A stretch of DNA of 64,000 nucleotides from assembly GCF_900446215.1 (NCBI RefSeq), contig NZ_UAQZ01000002.1, positions 124,001 to 188,000 of the forward strand. Direction: 5' to 3'. The position numbers were made by a program, and so were the translations under genes. Under the pieces are notes generated by a model that worked only from the letters and a program-made list of their open reading frames with translations, was not told where the DNA came from and ran no database searches. Below are positions 9,224 to 18,571 of this stretch, one piece after another (the first letter of the stretch is position 1; each line of letters starts with the position of its first letter). This stretch comes from Burkholderia cenocepacia. Its GTDB lineage: Bacteria; Pseudomonadota; Gammaproteobacteria; Burkholderiales; Burkholderiaceae.

Positions 9224-10069
9224 ATGTCCAACGTTACGTTTCCCGGCCGGCGTGTCGGGGATTTCACGATCACCGCGATCAGCGACGGCTACCTCACGGC
9301 CAGCCTCGATTTCCTGTCGAATATCGACGTGTCCGACGCTACCGCGATGCAGCGCGCGGCCGGGCAGCACGAGCCGTCCGCCGTGCATATCAACTGCTAC
9401 GTGGTGCGCGGTGCGGGCCGCACGATTCTCGTCGACGCCGGGGCCGGCGGCATCAGGCAATGGGGCGGCCGCCTGATGGACAATTTGCGGCTGGCCGGCA
9501 TCGACGCTGCCGCGATCGACACCGTCCTGCTCACCCACGCCCATCCCGACCATGTCGGCGGGCTGCTCAATGCCGCCGGACAGGTTGCGTTTCCGAATGC
9601 GGAACTCGTCGCGCATCGACGCGAGGTCGGATTCTGGCGCGACGACGGCAACCTGAGCCGCGCAAGCGAGCGCGCCCGCGGCAATTTCCGGATCGCGCGT
9701 CACGCATTCGATGCTTACGGCGACGCGCTCCGGACCGTCGACGAAGGCGAGGTGCTTCCGGGGATTGCTGCGATATCCCTACCGGGACATACCGACGGAC
9801 ACACCGGCTACCTGCTCGAATCCGGCGATCGGGGCCTGCTCGTGTGGGGCGATATCGTGCATTTTCCGCACATCCAGATCGAACGACCGGACGTCGCGAT
9901 CGCATTCGATCAGGATGCGTCGCAAGCGGCGACGACGCGTTCGCGGCTGCTGGATCGGGTCAGCTCGGAAGGGCTGCTGATCGCCGGCATGCATCTGGGC
10001 GAACCCGGCTTCGCGCGCATCAGGCGAACGCACGGCGAATACGGGCTGTTTTACGAGACCGACGCATGA
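9224..10069 (+). CDS. MBL-fold metallo-hydrolase
   Basis: A 281-residue metallo-beta-lactamase-fold hydrolase. The dinuclear metal motif HAHPDH (in LLTHAHPDHVGGLL) is intact. Further metal ligands are visible at LPGHTDGHTGYLL and WGDIVHFPHIQ, and a conserved C-terminal HLGEPGF follows. A GGAGAAG site precedes the ATG. Relatives include quorum-sensing lactonases, hydrolases of small thioesters and dehalogenase-like enzymes; the sequence does not decide between them. It is the last intact gene of the operon with the two small proteins upstream. Confidence 0.9.
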   Translation: MSNVTFPGRRVGDFTITAISDGYLTASLDFLSNIDVSDATAMQRAAGQHEPSAVHINCYVVRGAGRTILVDAGAGGIRQWGGRLMDNLRLAGIDAAAIDTVLLTHAHPDHVGGLLNAAGQVAFPNAELVAHRREVGFWRDDGNLSRASERARGNFRIARHAFDAYGDALRTVDEGEVLPGIAAISLPGHTDGHTGYLLESGDRGLLVWGDIVHFPHIQIERPDVAIAFDQDASQAATTRSRLLDRVSSEGLLIAGMHLGEPGFARIRRTHGEYGLFYETDA

Positions 10070-10172
10070 GGCGATGCACGCGGACGTGCGTGGTCGATAC
10101 CCGGTGCCCGTGTTGCAGGCTGCCGCTCGAGGAGGACAATCCAGCCTGGACCCTCGTCGGCGGTCGCACGTC

Positions 10173-10581
10173 ATGGCCCCATTCCAGCCCGATGGACGGC
10201 ATACCGTCACGCCGCGGATCGTCGTTGCGGATCCGCGCAACCTGATCGTCTTCATCCGCGCGGTGTTCGACGCGGGAGGCGAATTCCGTACCGGTTTGCC
10301 TGCCGAGATCCGGATCGGCCGCCGTCGTGGTGATCAGCGGCGCAGACGGCCTGCGCGGTCCGATGCCGGCGTTTTTGCACGTGTATGTCCAGGACACCGA
10401 TTCGACTTGTGGACGGGCGCTCGCGGCGCAAGCGATCCCGCTGGAAGCGCCCGCCGACATGCCGTACCGCGACCGGCGGCCGATGGTGAAGGATGCGTGG
10501 AGAAACGTCTGGCAGATCGCCACGCACCAGCGCGACCTGTCGATCGACGAGATTCGTTCCAGGCTCGGCGACGGCCGGTAG
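10173..10581 (+). pseudogene. VOC/PhnB-like protein, frameshifted
   Basis: Two halves of a vicinal-oxygen-chelate (glyoxalase-fold, PhnB-like) protein lie in different frames. The N-terminal half (MAPFQPDGRHTVTPRIVV, then FIRAVFDAGGEF) reads from 10173 in one frame up to about 10317. The C-terminal half (VVVISGADG, then MPAFLHVYVQDTD and VKDAWRNVWQIATH) continues in the frame one base on, ending at 10581. Joined, they give the usual PhnB-like order with the HTVTP opening and the YRDR...VKD segment. The break is at about 10317-10325. Either the gene is dead or there is a sequencing error. Confidence 0.75.
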
Positions 10582-10772
10582 CCGCGCTGCTGCCTCCTTC
10601 CCTCTGTCGCAATCGTCAAGATTCGCGTCGCGTGCGGATAAAAGCCGCCCGTTCCCCGCGCCGTTAACCCGTTCGCAGCCTTCGCGCCTCGTCTTGCGTC
10701 ACGGCGCGCGTCGTTCGTGTTCCGGAATTCACATCCGCCGCTGGCCGTGCCCGGCCGGCTCAAGGGAACGTC

Positions 10773-12338
10773 ATGCGAAAACAACTCACTATCCGTGGTG
10801 GACTCGTCGCGACCATCGCCGGCTACACCGTGCTGCTCGTGCTGGTGGTCGGCGCAGGCATCGCGGCGCTTTATATGGGCAACGGTTCGCTCGAGGCGAT
10901 GTACCGCGACGATACCGCGTCGCTGCTGCATCTGAAGACCAGCTCCGAGCGGATGCTGGTGCTGCGCGAACGCATGAGCGACGTCGCGCAGATCATCAGC
11001 GCCGGCCAGCCCGCGAAGGCGGAAGTCGCGCAACTCCACACGCTGCTCAAGCAGAGCGACGACGAGCTGGACGCGTACATGCGCCTGCATCCGCGCGACG
11101 CCGGCGAGCAGGCGCTGTTCGACACGCTGCAGAATCGCCGGCGCGCGCTGCTCGATCGCGTGTTCCTGAAGGCGCTGTCGCAGCTCGACGGCGACGACGC
11201 GTTCAACTTCCTCGACACCCAGCGCACCGCGCCGCCGGCATTGTTCGCCGCCTACCAGGAGGCGATCGATGCGCTCGAATCGTTCCAGGTCACGCGTCAG
11301 AAGGCGCGCTACGATGCGGCCGGTGCGAATTTCCACCGGATCGTATGGGGGATGGGGGCGGTCGCGGTGCTGGCGCTCGTCGTCGGCTTCGTTGCGCAGC
11401 GCGTGCTCGCGAAGGCGATCATCGGGCCGATCAATCTCGCGGTCGACCAGTTCGAAAAGATCTCGAAGGGCGACCTGACCGGCACCGTCGTCGTGCCGGG
11501 CGAGAACGAGATGGCGTATCTGCTGAATGCGCTGAAGCGGATGCAGGACGGCCTCGTCGAGACCGTCAGCCAGGTGCGCGCGAGCACCGAGACGATCGTC
11601 GGCGACGTGCGCACGATCGCGAGCGGCAACGTAGACCTGTCCGCGCGCACCGAGCAGCAGGCCGTGTCGCTGCAGCAGGCGGCCGCGAGCGTCGAGCAAC
11701 TGACGGCGGCCGTGCGCCAGAACGCGGACAACGCGCGCGATGCGCGCACCTACGTCGAGGGCGCGGCCGGCATTGCATCGCGCGGCGGCGAAGCGATGCA
11801 GCGCGTCGTCGAGACGATGTCGGAAATCTCGCACAGCTCGACACGCATCTCCGGCATCGTCGGCGTGATCGAGAGCATCGCGTTCCAGACCAACATCCTC
11901 GCGCTGAACGCCGCCGTCGAAGCCGCGCGCGCGGGTGAGCAAGGGCGCGGTTTCGCGGTTGTCGCGAGCGAGGTGCGCGGGCTCGCGCAACGTTGCGCGG
12001 CGGCGGCGAAGGAAATCCGCGATCTGATCGGCCATTCCGCGCGACGCGTCGAAGACGGCAGCGGCCTCGTCGCCCTGGCCGGCTCGGCGATGGCCGAGCT
12101 GGTTGCGGCGGTCGAGCGCGTCAACACGATCATGGGCGAAACCAGCCAGGCATTCGACGAGCAGTCGTCGGGCATCGAACAGGTGAACGCCGCGGTGATC
12201 CAGATGGAGCAGACGATGCAGCGCAATGCCGCACTGGTCGAGGAGGCGGCGGCCGCGGCGCTGTCGCTCGACGAACAGGGCGCGCGGCTGAGTGCGGCGG
12301 TCGCGCAGTTCCGTCTGCGCGAAGCGGCGCTCGCGTGA
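10773..12338 (+). CDS. Methyl-accepting chemotaxis protein
   Basis: A 521-residue inner-membrane chemoreceptor. It has a first membrane segment at about residues 11-35, a periplasmic four-helix sensor domain of about 150 residues, a second membrane segment at about 190-208, a HAMP linker, and a cytoplasmic signalling tip with the conserved SIAFQTNILALNAAVEAA hairpin. It ends in REAALA and has no NWETF-type tether for CheR/CheB. AAGGGA precedes the ATG. No chemotaxis partner genes are nearby, so it is an orphan receptor feeding the chromosomal pathway. The ligand is unknown. Confidence 0.95.
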   Translation: MRKQLTIRGGLVATIAGYTVLLVLVVGAGIAALYMGNGSLEAMYRDDTASLLHLKTSSERMLVLRERMSDVAQIISAGQPAKAEVAQLHTLLKQSDDELDAYMRLHPRDAGEQALFDTLQNRRRALLDRVFLKALSQLDGDDAFNFLDTQRTAPPALFAAYQEAIDALESFQVTRQKARYDAAGANFHRIVWGMGAVAVLALVVGFVAQRVLAKAIIGPINLAVDQFEKISKGDLTGTVVVPGENEMAYLLNALKRMQDGLVETVSQVRASTETIVGDVRTIASGNVDLSARTEQQAVSLQQAAASVEQLTAAVRQNADNARDARTYVEGAAGIASRGGEAMQRVVETMSEISHSSTRISGIVGVIESIAFQTNILALNAAVEAARAGEQGRGFAVVASEVRGLAQRCAAAAKEIRDLIGHSARRVEDGSGLVALAGSAMAELVAAVERVNTIMGETSQAFDEQSSGIEQVNAAVIQMEQTMQRNAALVEEAAAAALSLDEQGARLSAAVAQFRLREAALA

Positions 12339-12347
12339 CGGGCGCGC

Positions 12348-12755
12348 TTATTGCGGTGCGTCGGGCAACGCGTAGTCGAAGCGGTACGCATGCCGGCCGT
12401 TGTCGATGTCGATGTGCATCGAACCGGACAGCCCGAGCAACTCGTCCGTGCCGGAATCGGGCACGACCGTGATCGACTGCGCCGGCTGCCCGCGCGTCAT
12501 GGTGGAGCTGTGCTGCAGGACAAAACTGCCCTTGCGTCCGCCGAGCACGCCTGTGACGGTTTCCATCGCCACGTACCCGGCCGAACCCTGAACGCTGCTG
12601 CGAAACGCGAGCATTTCGCCTTGGCTGACGGCTTCCAGATCGCCGTGAAAATGCTTGCCCAGCGACATGCGGCCGAGCCCGCTGGGTTCGGCGACGCGAC
12701 TCAGGGATTCCGGATTCAGCTTCACTTCGAATGGACCGCTGGCCTGCAGTTTCAT
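12348..12755 (-). CDS. DUF3224 domain protein
   Basis: A 135-residue protein beginning [16 protein letters not shown] and containing [28 protein letters not shown] and [14 protein letters not shown], the typical order of the DUF3224 family (a small beta-barrel, lipocalin-like fold of unknown function). The start at 12755 follows GAGGAG. It converges with the chemoreceptor gene with only 9 bp between them. No function can be stated. Confidence 0.88.
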   Translation of the reverse strand: MKLQASGPFEVKLNPESLSRVAEPSGLGRMSLGKHFHGDLEAVSQGEMLAFRSSVQGSAGYVAMETVTGVLGGRKGSFVLQHSSTMTRGQPAQSITVVPDSGTDELLGLSGSMHIDIDNGRHAYRFDYALPDAPQ

Positions 12756-12994
12756 TGGCGTTCTCCTCGTTGAATGGGCACTCCGCACTATAAGCCAAGC
12801 GGGTTCCGCCGACGGTGACCGAATGCCGGCCGTGTACGGGACGAGCCGTCGCGCCACCGCAGTCCGACATCTTCCTCTACTCATCGCCTTGACCTTGAAG
12901 CTGACTTGAAGCTTAGAGTCCTTGCTGAGGGCAGTGAATCGGCAGGCCGAGGATTTCGCCTGCCACGGTCGAGCATCGACGAGAGGCGACGAAC

Positions 12995-13912
12995 ATGGAC
13001 AGACGTTTTACACAGGTCGAATTCGGGCCGCACACGGTCGACGTGCCCGAGGGCGGGTACTACGACCGGTTCCGGATGAATCCGGACCTGGACGCGGTGG
13101 CGCGCGATCCCGCGGCGGGGAACATCGATTTTTTCCGGCGAATTCCGAAGCGTCAGGTGGCGTCACGCGTGGGCCCGACCTGGGCGCCGAACTTCTACTA
13201 CCGTTCCAGCAGCATTCAACTGCTGTTCCTTGCACCGCTCGACCGCTTGCGGACCATGCTGCCGATCCCGCTCGAACCGCTGCGGGCGCTGCCCGGATAC
13301 GGGCTCGTCGCGCTGACGTTCTTTTCGTATTCGGTCTGCGACAACGATCCGTATGACGAAGTATCGGTCGCGGTGGTCATTCGCCGGCCCGGCGCGACAG
13401 GTTCGCACGCGCTGGAACTGATCGACTCGATGCGGCGCCGGAGTTTCTTCGCGCACGTGCTGGCGCTGCCGGTCACGACGGACATTGCGCGGGTACGTGG
13501 CGTACACGGCTATCAGTTGCCGAAGTGGCTCGCCGAGATCGACGTGAACATCGATGCCACCGCGCGCGCGCGTATCGCCGGCCCGGGCGGGCGGCCGGAT
13601 CTGAGCCTGAGCGTGCCGCTGCCGACGCTGACCCACGTCCCGTCGCAATCGCACATGGGTACGACGACGATGGTCAATCGCATCGACGGCGAATGGCATC
13701 AGTCGTCGGTGCAGACCAACATGCTGTCGTTCGCGCAGCGCCTGTTGCCGCGCAACGTCGAGCTGGTGCGGCACGGCGGGCCGCTGAGCCAGTTGCTCGA
13801 CGGGCTTGGCGCATCCACAATCATGCGTCTCGACGTGGTCAAGGATGCGCAACTGGTCCTGAATCTGCCGACGCCTTTGAGGGCGTTCGACGAATCCGGA
13901 AAGCCACGCTAA
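12995..13912 (+). CDS. Acetoacetate decarboxylase-family protein
   Basis: A 305-residue protein of the acetoacetate decarboxylase fold. Recognisable are [28 protein letters not shown] and [12 protein letters not shown], the latter around the position where the family keeps its Schiff-base lysine region. The N-terminal extension (about 80 residues) is longer than in the classical enzyme, so a lactone- or enol-modifying role is possible instead of decarboxylation. It lies 43 bp upstream of a saccharopine dehydrogenase-like oxidoreductase with which it probably forms an operon. Confidence 0.8.
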   Translation: MDRRFTQVEFGPHTVDVPEGGYYDRFRMNPDLDAVARDPAAGNIDFFRRIPKRQVASRVGPTWAPNFYYRSSSIQLLFLAPLDRLRTMLPIPLEPLRALPGYGLVALTFFSYSVCDNDPYDEVSVAVVIRRPGATGSHALELIDSMRRRSFFAHVLALPVTTDIARVRGVHGYQLPKWLAEIDVNIDATARARIAGPGGRPDLSLSVPLPTLTHVPSQSHMGTTTMVNRIDGEWHQSSVQTNMLSFAQRLLPRNVELVRHGGPLSQLLDGLGASTIMRLDVVKDAQLVLNLPTPLRAFDESGKPR

Positions 13913-13955
13913 CGATACGGATGCGTGCGACGTGCGCGCACGGAAGGAGTCGTCC

Positions 13956-15206
13956 ATGCCTCAACCGACCTACGATCTCGTCGTATTTGGCGCCACCAGT
14001 TTCGTCGGGCAAATCCTGACCCGCTATCTGTCCGACTACCTGTCGGACGCGGGCGCCGGCGATACGTTGCGCTGGGCGATCGCGGGCCGCTCCGACGCGA
14101 AGCTCAGGCAGGTCCGGGATACGCTCGGCGCGGCCGGGCAGTCGGTGCCGATCATCGTCGCCGACGCGGCCGACGAAGCGCAGCTTCAGGCACTGTGCGC
14201 GCAAACGCGGGTGGTCGTGTCCACCGTCGGCCCCTACGCGCTGTACGGCGAGCCGCTGGTCAGGGTCTGCGCGCAAACCGGCACCGACTATTGCGATCTC
14301 ACCGGCGAGACGCAGTGGATCAGGCGGATGATCGACCGGTACGAAGCCGCGGCCCGGCAATCGGGCGCGCGCATCGTGCATTGCTGCGGCTTCGATTCGG
14401 TGCCTTCCGACATGGGCGTGTTCTTCCTGCAGCAACAGGCGCGGCAGCAATGGGGCGAGCCGGCCGCTCATGTGAAGATGCGCGTCAAAACGCTGAAGGG
14501 CGGTGCGTCGGGCGGCACCGTGGCCAGCGTGATCAACGTCGTGCGCGAGGCGGCGGCGGATCCGGCATTGCGCCGCGAACTGCTCGATCCTTATTCGTTG
14601 TGCCCGCAACGGCATGGTTTCACGGTGCGGCAGCACGCGGTGCGATCCGCCGAATTCGATCGCGACTGCGGCGCGTGGATTGCACCGTTCGTGATGGCCG
14701 CGATCAACGAGCGCGTCGTGCACCGCTCCAATGCGCTGGCGGGCAATGCGTACGGCAGCCGCTTCACCTATGACGAAGCCGTGATGACGGGCACGGGCCT
14801 GAAAGGACGCGTGACCGCGCTGACGATGGTGGCGGGCCTCGGCGCATTCATGGTGGGCGTCCTCATCGGGCCGGTGCGCGGCCTGATGGCGCGCTTCCTG
14901 CTGCCGAAACCCGGCGAGGGGCCGAGCGTCGACGCCCAACGGGCCGGCCGCTACGATTTGCGCTTCTTCGGTCGCACCGACGACGGGCGAACCTTGCGCG
15001 TGAAAGTCACCGGCGATCGCGATCCCGGCTACGGCTCCACCGGCAAGATGCTCGGTCAGGCCGCGCTCGGCCTCGCGCTCGATTGCCGCCGCGACGGCGT
15101 GAAGACCGGCCGCGGTGGCGGTTTCTGGACGCCCGCGACGATGTTCGACGAGCGCTATATCGAGCGCCTGGTTCGCCATGCCGGGTTGTGTTTCGAGGTG
15201 ATTTGA
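13956..15206 (+). CDS. Saccharopine dehydrogenase-like / trans-acting enoyl reductase-type oxidoreductase
   Basis: A 416-residue NAD(P)-binding protein. It starts MPQPTYDLVVFGATSFVG, with a Rossmann glycine motif right at the N-terminus. The conserved DLTGE and HCCGFDSVPSDMG segments are those of the saccharopine dehydrogenase-like membrane-associated group that includes mycobacterial trans-acting enoyl reductases. A hydrophobic segment near residues 285-305 (TMVAGLGAFMVGVLIGPV) suggests membrane association. The start at 13956 follows AAGGAG. Pairing with the ADC-like gene suggests they act on the same keto or unsaturated substrate. Confidence 0.85.
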   Translation: MPQPTYDLVVFGATSFVGQILTRYLSDYLSDAGAGDTLRWAIAGRSDAKLRQVRDTLGAAGQSVPIIVADAADEAQLQALCAQTRVVVSTVGPYALYGEPLVRVCAQTGTDYCDLTGETQWIRRMIDRYEAAARQSGARIVHCCGFDSVPSDMGVFFLQQQARQQWGEPAAHVKMRVKTLKGGASGGTVASVINVVREAAADPALRRELLDPYSLCPQRHGFTVRQHAVRSAEFDRDCGAWIAPFVMAAINERVVHRSNALAGNAYGSRFTYDEAVMTGTGLKGRVTALTMVAGLGAFMVGVLIGPVRGLMARFLLPKPGEGPSVDAQRAGRYDLRFFGRTDDGRTLRVKVTGDRDPGYGSTGKMLGQAALGLALDCRRDGVKTGRGGGFWTPATMFDERYIERLVRHAGLCFEVI

Positions 15207-15288
15207 AGGCAGTCGCCATCCGCTATTCGAGCCGGGCGGGACGCCATGCAGGGGCCGGCGCCGGCGAGACGCCCGCGGGCGCTGCCCG

Positions 15289-16170
15289 CTACGCCCGGTT
15301 GCGCGTGCTTGCTCCGGTGCGGGCGGCCGTTTCGTCCAGGATCATTGCGGCGAATTCGACGGCCGCCGGCATCCGCGCGTCGTGCATCATCACGAATTCC
15401 ATCTCCGGCAGTGCCGGCAAGCCGTCGGGCAAGCCGAGTTCGCGAAGCGTGTCGTCGATCGCGCTGCGCGGCACCGGTGCGATCGCGATGCCGGCCCGTG
15501 CGAAGGTGCGGATGCCGGTCACGCTCGGGCTTTCGCACGCGATCCGGTAACGCATGCCGGCCAGCGCGAGCGCCGTGATGGCGGCGCCGCGATACGGGCA
15601 CGGATCGGGGAAGCACGCGAGCGGCACGTCGCCTTCCGGCAGCGGCTCATGCCGCGCGAACGCCCAGACGAGCGGCTCTTGCCACAACGTCGCGCCATGG
15701 CCCGAGTGCGAGCACCGGCTGCCGATCACGAGATCGAATTCGCCGTCGGCATGCCGTCGAAACAGGCTGTCGCCGATATCGACGACGAGCTCCAGCCGCA
15801 GGCCGCGTCGCGCGGCGCCATGGCGGCGCATCAGGTCCGGCAGCCAGCCGCCTGCGAAATCCTCCGACACGCCGATCCGCAGCTTGACGTCGACCGCGTT
15901 ACCCGTTCCCAGCCTGGCGCGCGCTTCCGCGCTCAGGTTGAGCATCGCACGCGCGTAGCCGAGCAGCGTTTCGCCGTGCGGGGTGAGCGTCACGCTGCGC
16001 GTATTGCGCACGAGCAGTGTCTGGTCGACCTGTTGCTCGAGGCGCACGATCTGCGCGCTGACCGCGGACTGGCTGAGGTTCAGCCGGCGCCCGGCGCCGG
16101 TGAAGCTGCGCACGTCGGCGACTGCAACGAACGTATGAAGCAGCGCGGTGTCGAGAGGGGGGGCATTCAT
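15289..16170 (-). CDS. LysR family transcriptional regulator
   Basis: A 293-residue LTTR with helix-turn-helix FTGAGRRLNLSQSAVSAQIVR. The ATG at 16170 (MNAPPLDTALLHTF) is preferred to in-frame GTG/TTG codons just upstream. It is divergent from the azoreductase gene, and nested inverted repeats occupy the gap at 16175-16214. This suggests it controls azoR in response to a quinone-like or electrophilic compound, as known for some LTTR-oxidoreductase pairs. Confidence 0.9.
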   Translation of the reverse strand: MNAPPLDTALLHTFVAVADVRSFTGAGRRLNLSQSAVSAQIVRLEQQVDQTLLVRNTRSVTLTPHGETLLGYARAMLNLSAEARARLGTGNAVDVKLRIGVSEDFAGGWLPDLMRRHGAARRGLRLELVVDIGDSLFRRHADGEFDLVIGSRCSHSGHGATLWQEPLVWAFARHEPLPEGDVPLACFPDPCPYRGAAITALALAGMRYRIACESPSVTGIRTFARAGIAIAPVPRSAIDDTLRELGLPDGLPALPEMEFVMMHDARMPAAVEFAAMILDETAARTGASTRNRA

Positions 16171-16174
16171 CACC

Positions 16175-16214
16175 AATCCGGGTTAATTCGATCAATTAAT
16201 ATCGTTTCCGGATT
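16175..16214. promoter_or_regulatory. Nested inverted repeats, candidate LysR operator
   Basis: An inner repeat TTAATT-5 bp-AATTAA (16183-16199) sits inside an outer pair AATCCGG (16175-16181) and CCGGATT (16208-16214). It lies directly upstream of the LysR start in the divergent gap with azoR. The T-rich/A-rich symmetry is typical of LTTR binding sites. Confidence 0.55.
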
Positions 16215-16298
16215 ATAGGCCGACCCGCTAGGCTGCGAAGTGCAGTGGGCGAGCGCGCATCCCGCGCGCCGTCGTCACTTCTGGCAAGGACCGGCGTC

Positions 16299-16928
16299 AT
16301 GACACGCGTGCTCTATATCGAAGGCTCACCCAACAAGGCATATTCGGCGTCCATCGAGGTATGCGACGCGTTTCTCGACACATACCGGCAAGTGCATCCC
16401 GATCACGAGATTCGGAAGCTCGATATCTGGGATCTGCCGATGCCTGAATTCGATGCCGCCGCGCTGGCCGCGAAATATGCGGGATTGAGCGGCACGGCAT
16501 TGACGCCGGAGCAGGCGGCAGCGTGGCGGCAGATCGAGCGGCTCGCGGCGCCGTTCCACGCAGCGGACAAGTTCCTGTTCGGCGTGCCGCTGTGGAATTT
16601 CAGCATTCCGTACAAACTCAAGCACCTGATCGACGTGATCTCGCAGAAGGATGTGTTGTTCACGTTCGATGCAGCGGGTTTTGCCGGCAAGCTGATCGGC
16701 AAAAAGGCGGCGGTGGTCTACGCGCGCGGGCTGGCCTATCAGTCGCCGGGGTCGTTGACGCCGGCTGCCGAGTTCGATCTGCAGCGCCCTTACATGGAAA
16801 CGTGGCTCAGGTTCGTGGGCGTGACGGACGTCACCGGGATCGTCGTCGAGCGCACGTTGTTCCCGGACGGGAAGGTCGACCGCAGCCGCGCGATCGACGA
16901 AGCGCGGGCGATTGCGCGCACGTTCTGA
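16299..16928 (+). CDS. azoR: FMN-dependent NADH:quinone/azo oxidoreductase
   Basis: A 209-residue flavodoxin-fold reductase of the AzoR family, which carries out two-electron reduction of quinones and azo bonds in the cytoplasm with NADH. The FMN phosphate loop GSPNKAYS (family form GSPR..S.S) is near the start. The family motif VPLWNFSIPYKLKHLIDVI is near residue 105, and VVYARG lies in the second flavin loop. The ATG at 16299 follows AAGGA. The divergent LysR upstream is its likely regulator. Confidence 0.9.
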   Translation: MTRVLYIEGSPNKAYSASIEVCDAFLDTYRQVHPDHEIRKLDIWDLPMPEFDAAALAAKYAGLSGTALTPEQAAAWRQIERLAAPFHAADKFLFGVPLWNFSIPYKLKHLIDVISQKDVLFTFDAAGFAGKLIGKKAAVVYARGLAYQSPGSLTPAAEFDLQRPYMETWLRFVGVTDVTGIVVERTLFPDGKVDRSRAIDEARAIARTF

Positions 16929-16962
16929 CGTCGCCGCGCGCTGCATCCGCGCGGGCCGAGGG

Positions 16963-17580
16963 TCAGCGCCCGCCGCGTGCGATGGCGAGCGCGACGCCGA
17001 AGCCCACCAGCAGGCATCCGAACGTGCGATCGATCCAGTGCCGCAGCGCCAGCAGGCGATCGCGGACGGCCGTGGCGGAGAAACAGATCGCCACGAGGCT
17101 GAACCAGCCGGCATGTGCGGCCGCGATGAATGCGCCGTAACCGATCTGCACGATCAGCGGCGTGTCGGGGCGCACGGCCTGCATGAACAGGCTGACGATG
17201 AACACCGTGGTTTTGGGATTCAGCGCGTTGGTCAGAAAGCCCGTGCGCAGCGCGGCGAGATCGGACAGCGGCGCCACGCGGGTGTCTGCTTGCGCGTCGC
17301 CGGCTTTCGTCATGAGCATCTTTGCGCCGAGGTAGATCAGGTACATCGCGCCGATCAGCTTGACGGCGTTGAAGAGCCACAGCGATTGTCGGATCAGGAG
17401 CCCGACGCCCAGCAGCGTGTAGCTCACGTGGACCGTCACGCCGAGCCCGATCCCGCATGCGGTGAACACGCCGGAACGACGCGACAGCATCAGGCTGTTG
17501 CGCGTGACCATCGCGAAGTCAGGCCCCGGGCTGATGACGGCCAGCAGCGTAATGGTGACTACGACTATCAGTTCGGTCAT
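16963..17580 (-). CDS. LysE/RhtB-family exporter
   Basis: A 205-residue inner-membrane amino-acid exporter of the RhtB type. The hallmark SPGPDFAMVTRNSLMLSRR follows the first membrane segment. About six hydrophobic segments are visible, with the LNPKTTVFIVSLF motif in the middle. I chose the start MTELIVVV at 17580; an upstream in-frame ATG would add 12 unlikely residues. It is divergent from a LysR gene 67 bp away. The exported substrate is probably an amino acid or homoserine-lactone-like compound. Confidence 0.92.
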   Translation of the reverse strand: MTELIVVVTITLLAVISPGPDFAMVTRNSLMLSRRSGVFTACGIGLGVTVHVSYTLLGVGLLIRQSLWLFNAVKLIGAMYLIYLGAKMLMTKAGDAQADTRVAPLSDLAALRTGFLTNALNPKTTVFIVSLFMQAVRPDTPLIVQIGYGAFIAAAHAGWFSLVAICFSATAVRDRLLALRHWIDRTFGCLLVGFGVALAIARGGR

Positions 17581-17647
17581 GGTGTTGCTCCAGCGATGAA
17601 TGGGTTGATGGCACAATCGTATCCATCGTGCTTCATCGGGGAAAACG

Positions 17648-18571
17648 ATGTTTTCTGACCAGAATGGTGAGTCTGGATCACAGTCGATTCGGACGAACCT
17701 GCCGTCGCTGATGGCGCTGCGTTGTTTCGAGGCGGCGGCGCGTCACGAGAATTTCAGCCGCGCGGCCGACGAGCTGTACCTGACCCATGGCGCGGTCAGC
17801 CGCGCGGTACGTCTGCTCGAGGACGACCTGGGCGTGGCGCTGTTCGTGCGACGCAGTCGTCGCGTGTTCCTGACCGATGCCGGCCGCACGCTCGCCCAGG
17901 CCGTCCATGATGGCCTGGGGCTGATGCGTCACGCCGCCCACGCATTGCGCACCGAGGCCGCCCGTGCGCGACGTCCGGTCCTGTCGTGCGAGCCGACGCT
18001 CCTGATGCGCTGGCTGATTCCGCGCTGGCCGGATTTCCAGGCGCGGCATGCGGGCGTCGATATCCATCTGGCCGCCGCGGGCGGGCCGTTCTCGTTCGAC
18101 GACGGTATCGACATGGCGATTCGTCGCAACGATTTCGCGTGGCCGGCCGGGTATCACGCGGAACGTCTGTTCGCCGAACGGGTGGGGCCGGTTTGCCGGC
18201 CGGACAAGGTCGGCGCATGGTTTGCGTCGCGTCGCGGCGGCCGCGCGTTGAAGCCCGACGCTGCGCTGCTGCATACGCAGACCCGGCCGGACGCATGGCA
18301 CGCGTGGGCGGCGGCGGCGAAGCAGCCGGCCGCGAACGGGCGCGGGCAGCGGTTCGATCACTTCTACTTCAGTCTGCAGGCGGCCGTCGCGGGGCTTGGG
18401 GTGGCGATCGGGCCGTGGCATCTGGTGCGCGACGACATCGAAAGCGGTGTGCTGGTTGCGCCGATGGGGTTCGTCGAGGATGGATCGGATTACTACCTGT
18501 TGACGCCGGCGCCGGTGGCGGACGGGAGTGCGCAGGCGGCGTTGCTGGGCTGGTTGAGGGGGCGGGTTTGA
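17648..18571 (+). CDS. LysR family transcriptional regulator (GcvA-like)
   Basis: A 307-residue LTTR. The conserved opening LPSLMALRCFEAAARHENFSR and helix-turn-helix AADELYLTHGAVSRAVRLLE place it in the GcvA-like group. The effector domain has the usual MRWLIPRWPDF and AVAGLGVAIGP segments. Divergence from the LysE exporter suggests it controls export of an amino acid. No clear operator was seen in the 67-bp gap. Confidence 0.9.
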   Translation: MFSDQNGESGSQSIRTNLPSLMALRCFEAAARHENFSRAADELYLTHGAVSRAVRLLEDDLGVALFVRRSRRVFLTDAGRTLAQAVHDGLGLMRHAAHALRTEAARARRPVLSCEPTLLMRWLIPRWPDFQARHAGVDIHLAAAGGPFSFDDGIDMAIRRNDFAWPAGYHAERLFAERVGPVCRPDKVGAWFASRRGGRALKPDAALLHTQTRPDAWHAWAAAAKQPAANGRGQRFDHFYFSLQAAVAGLGVAIGPWHLVRDDIESGVLVAPMGFVEDGSDYYLLTPAPVADGSAQAALLGWLRGRV

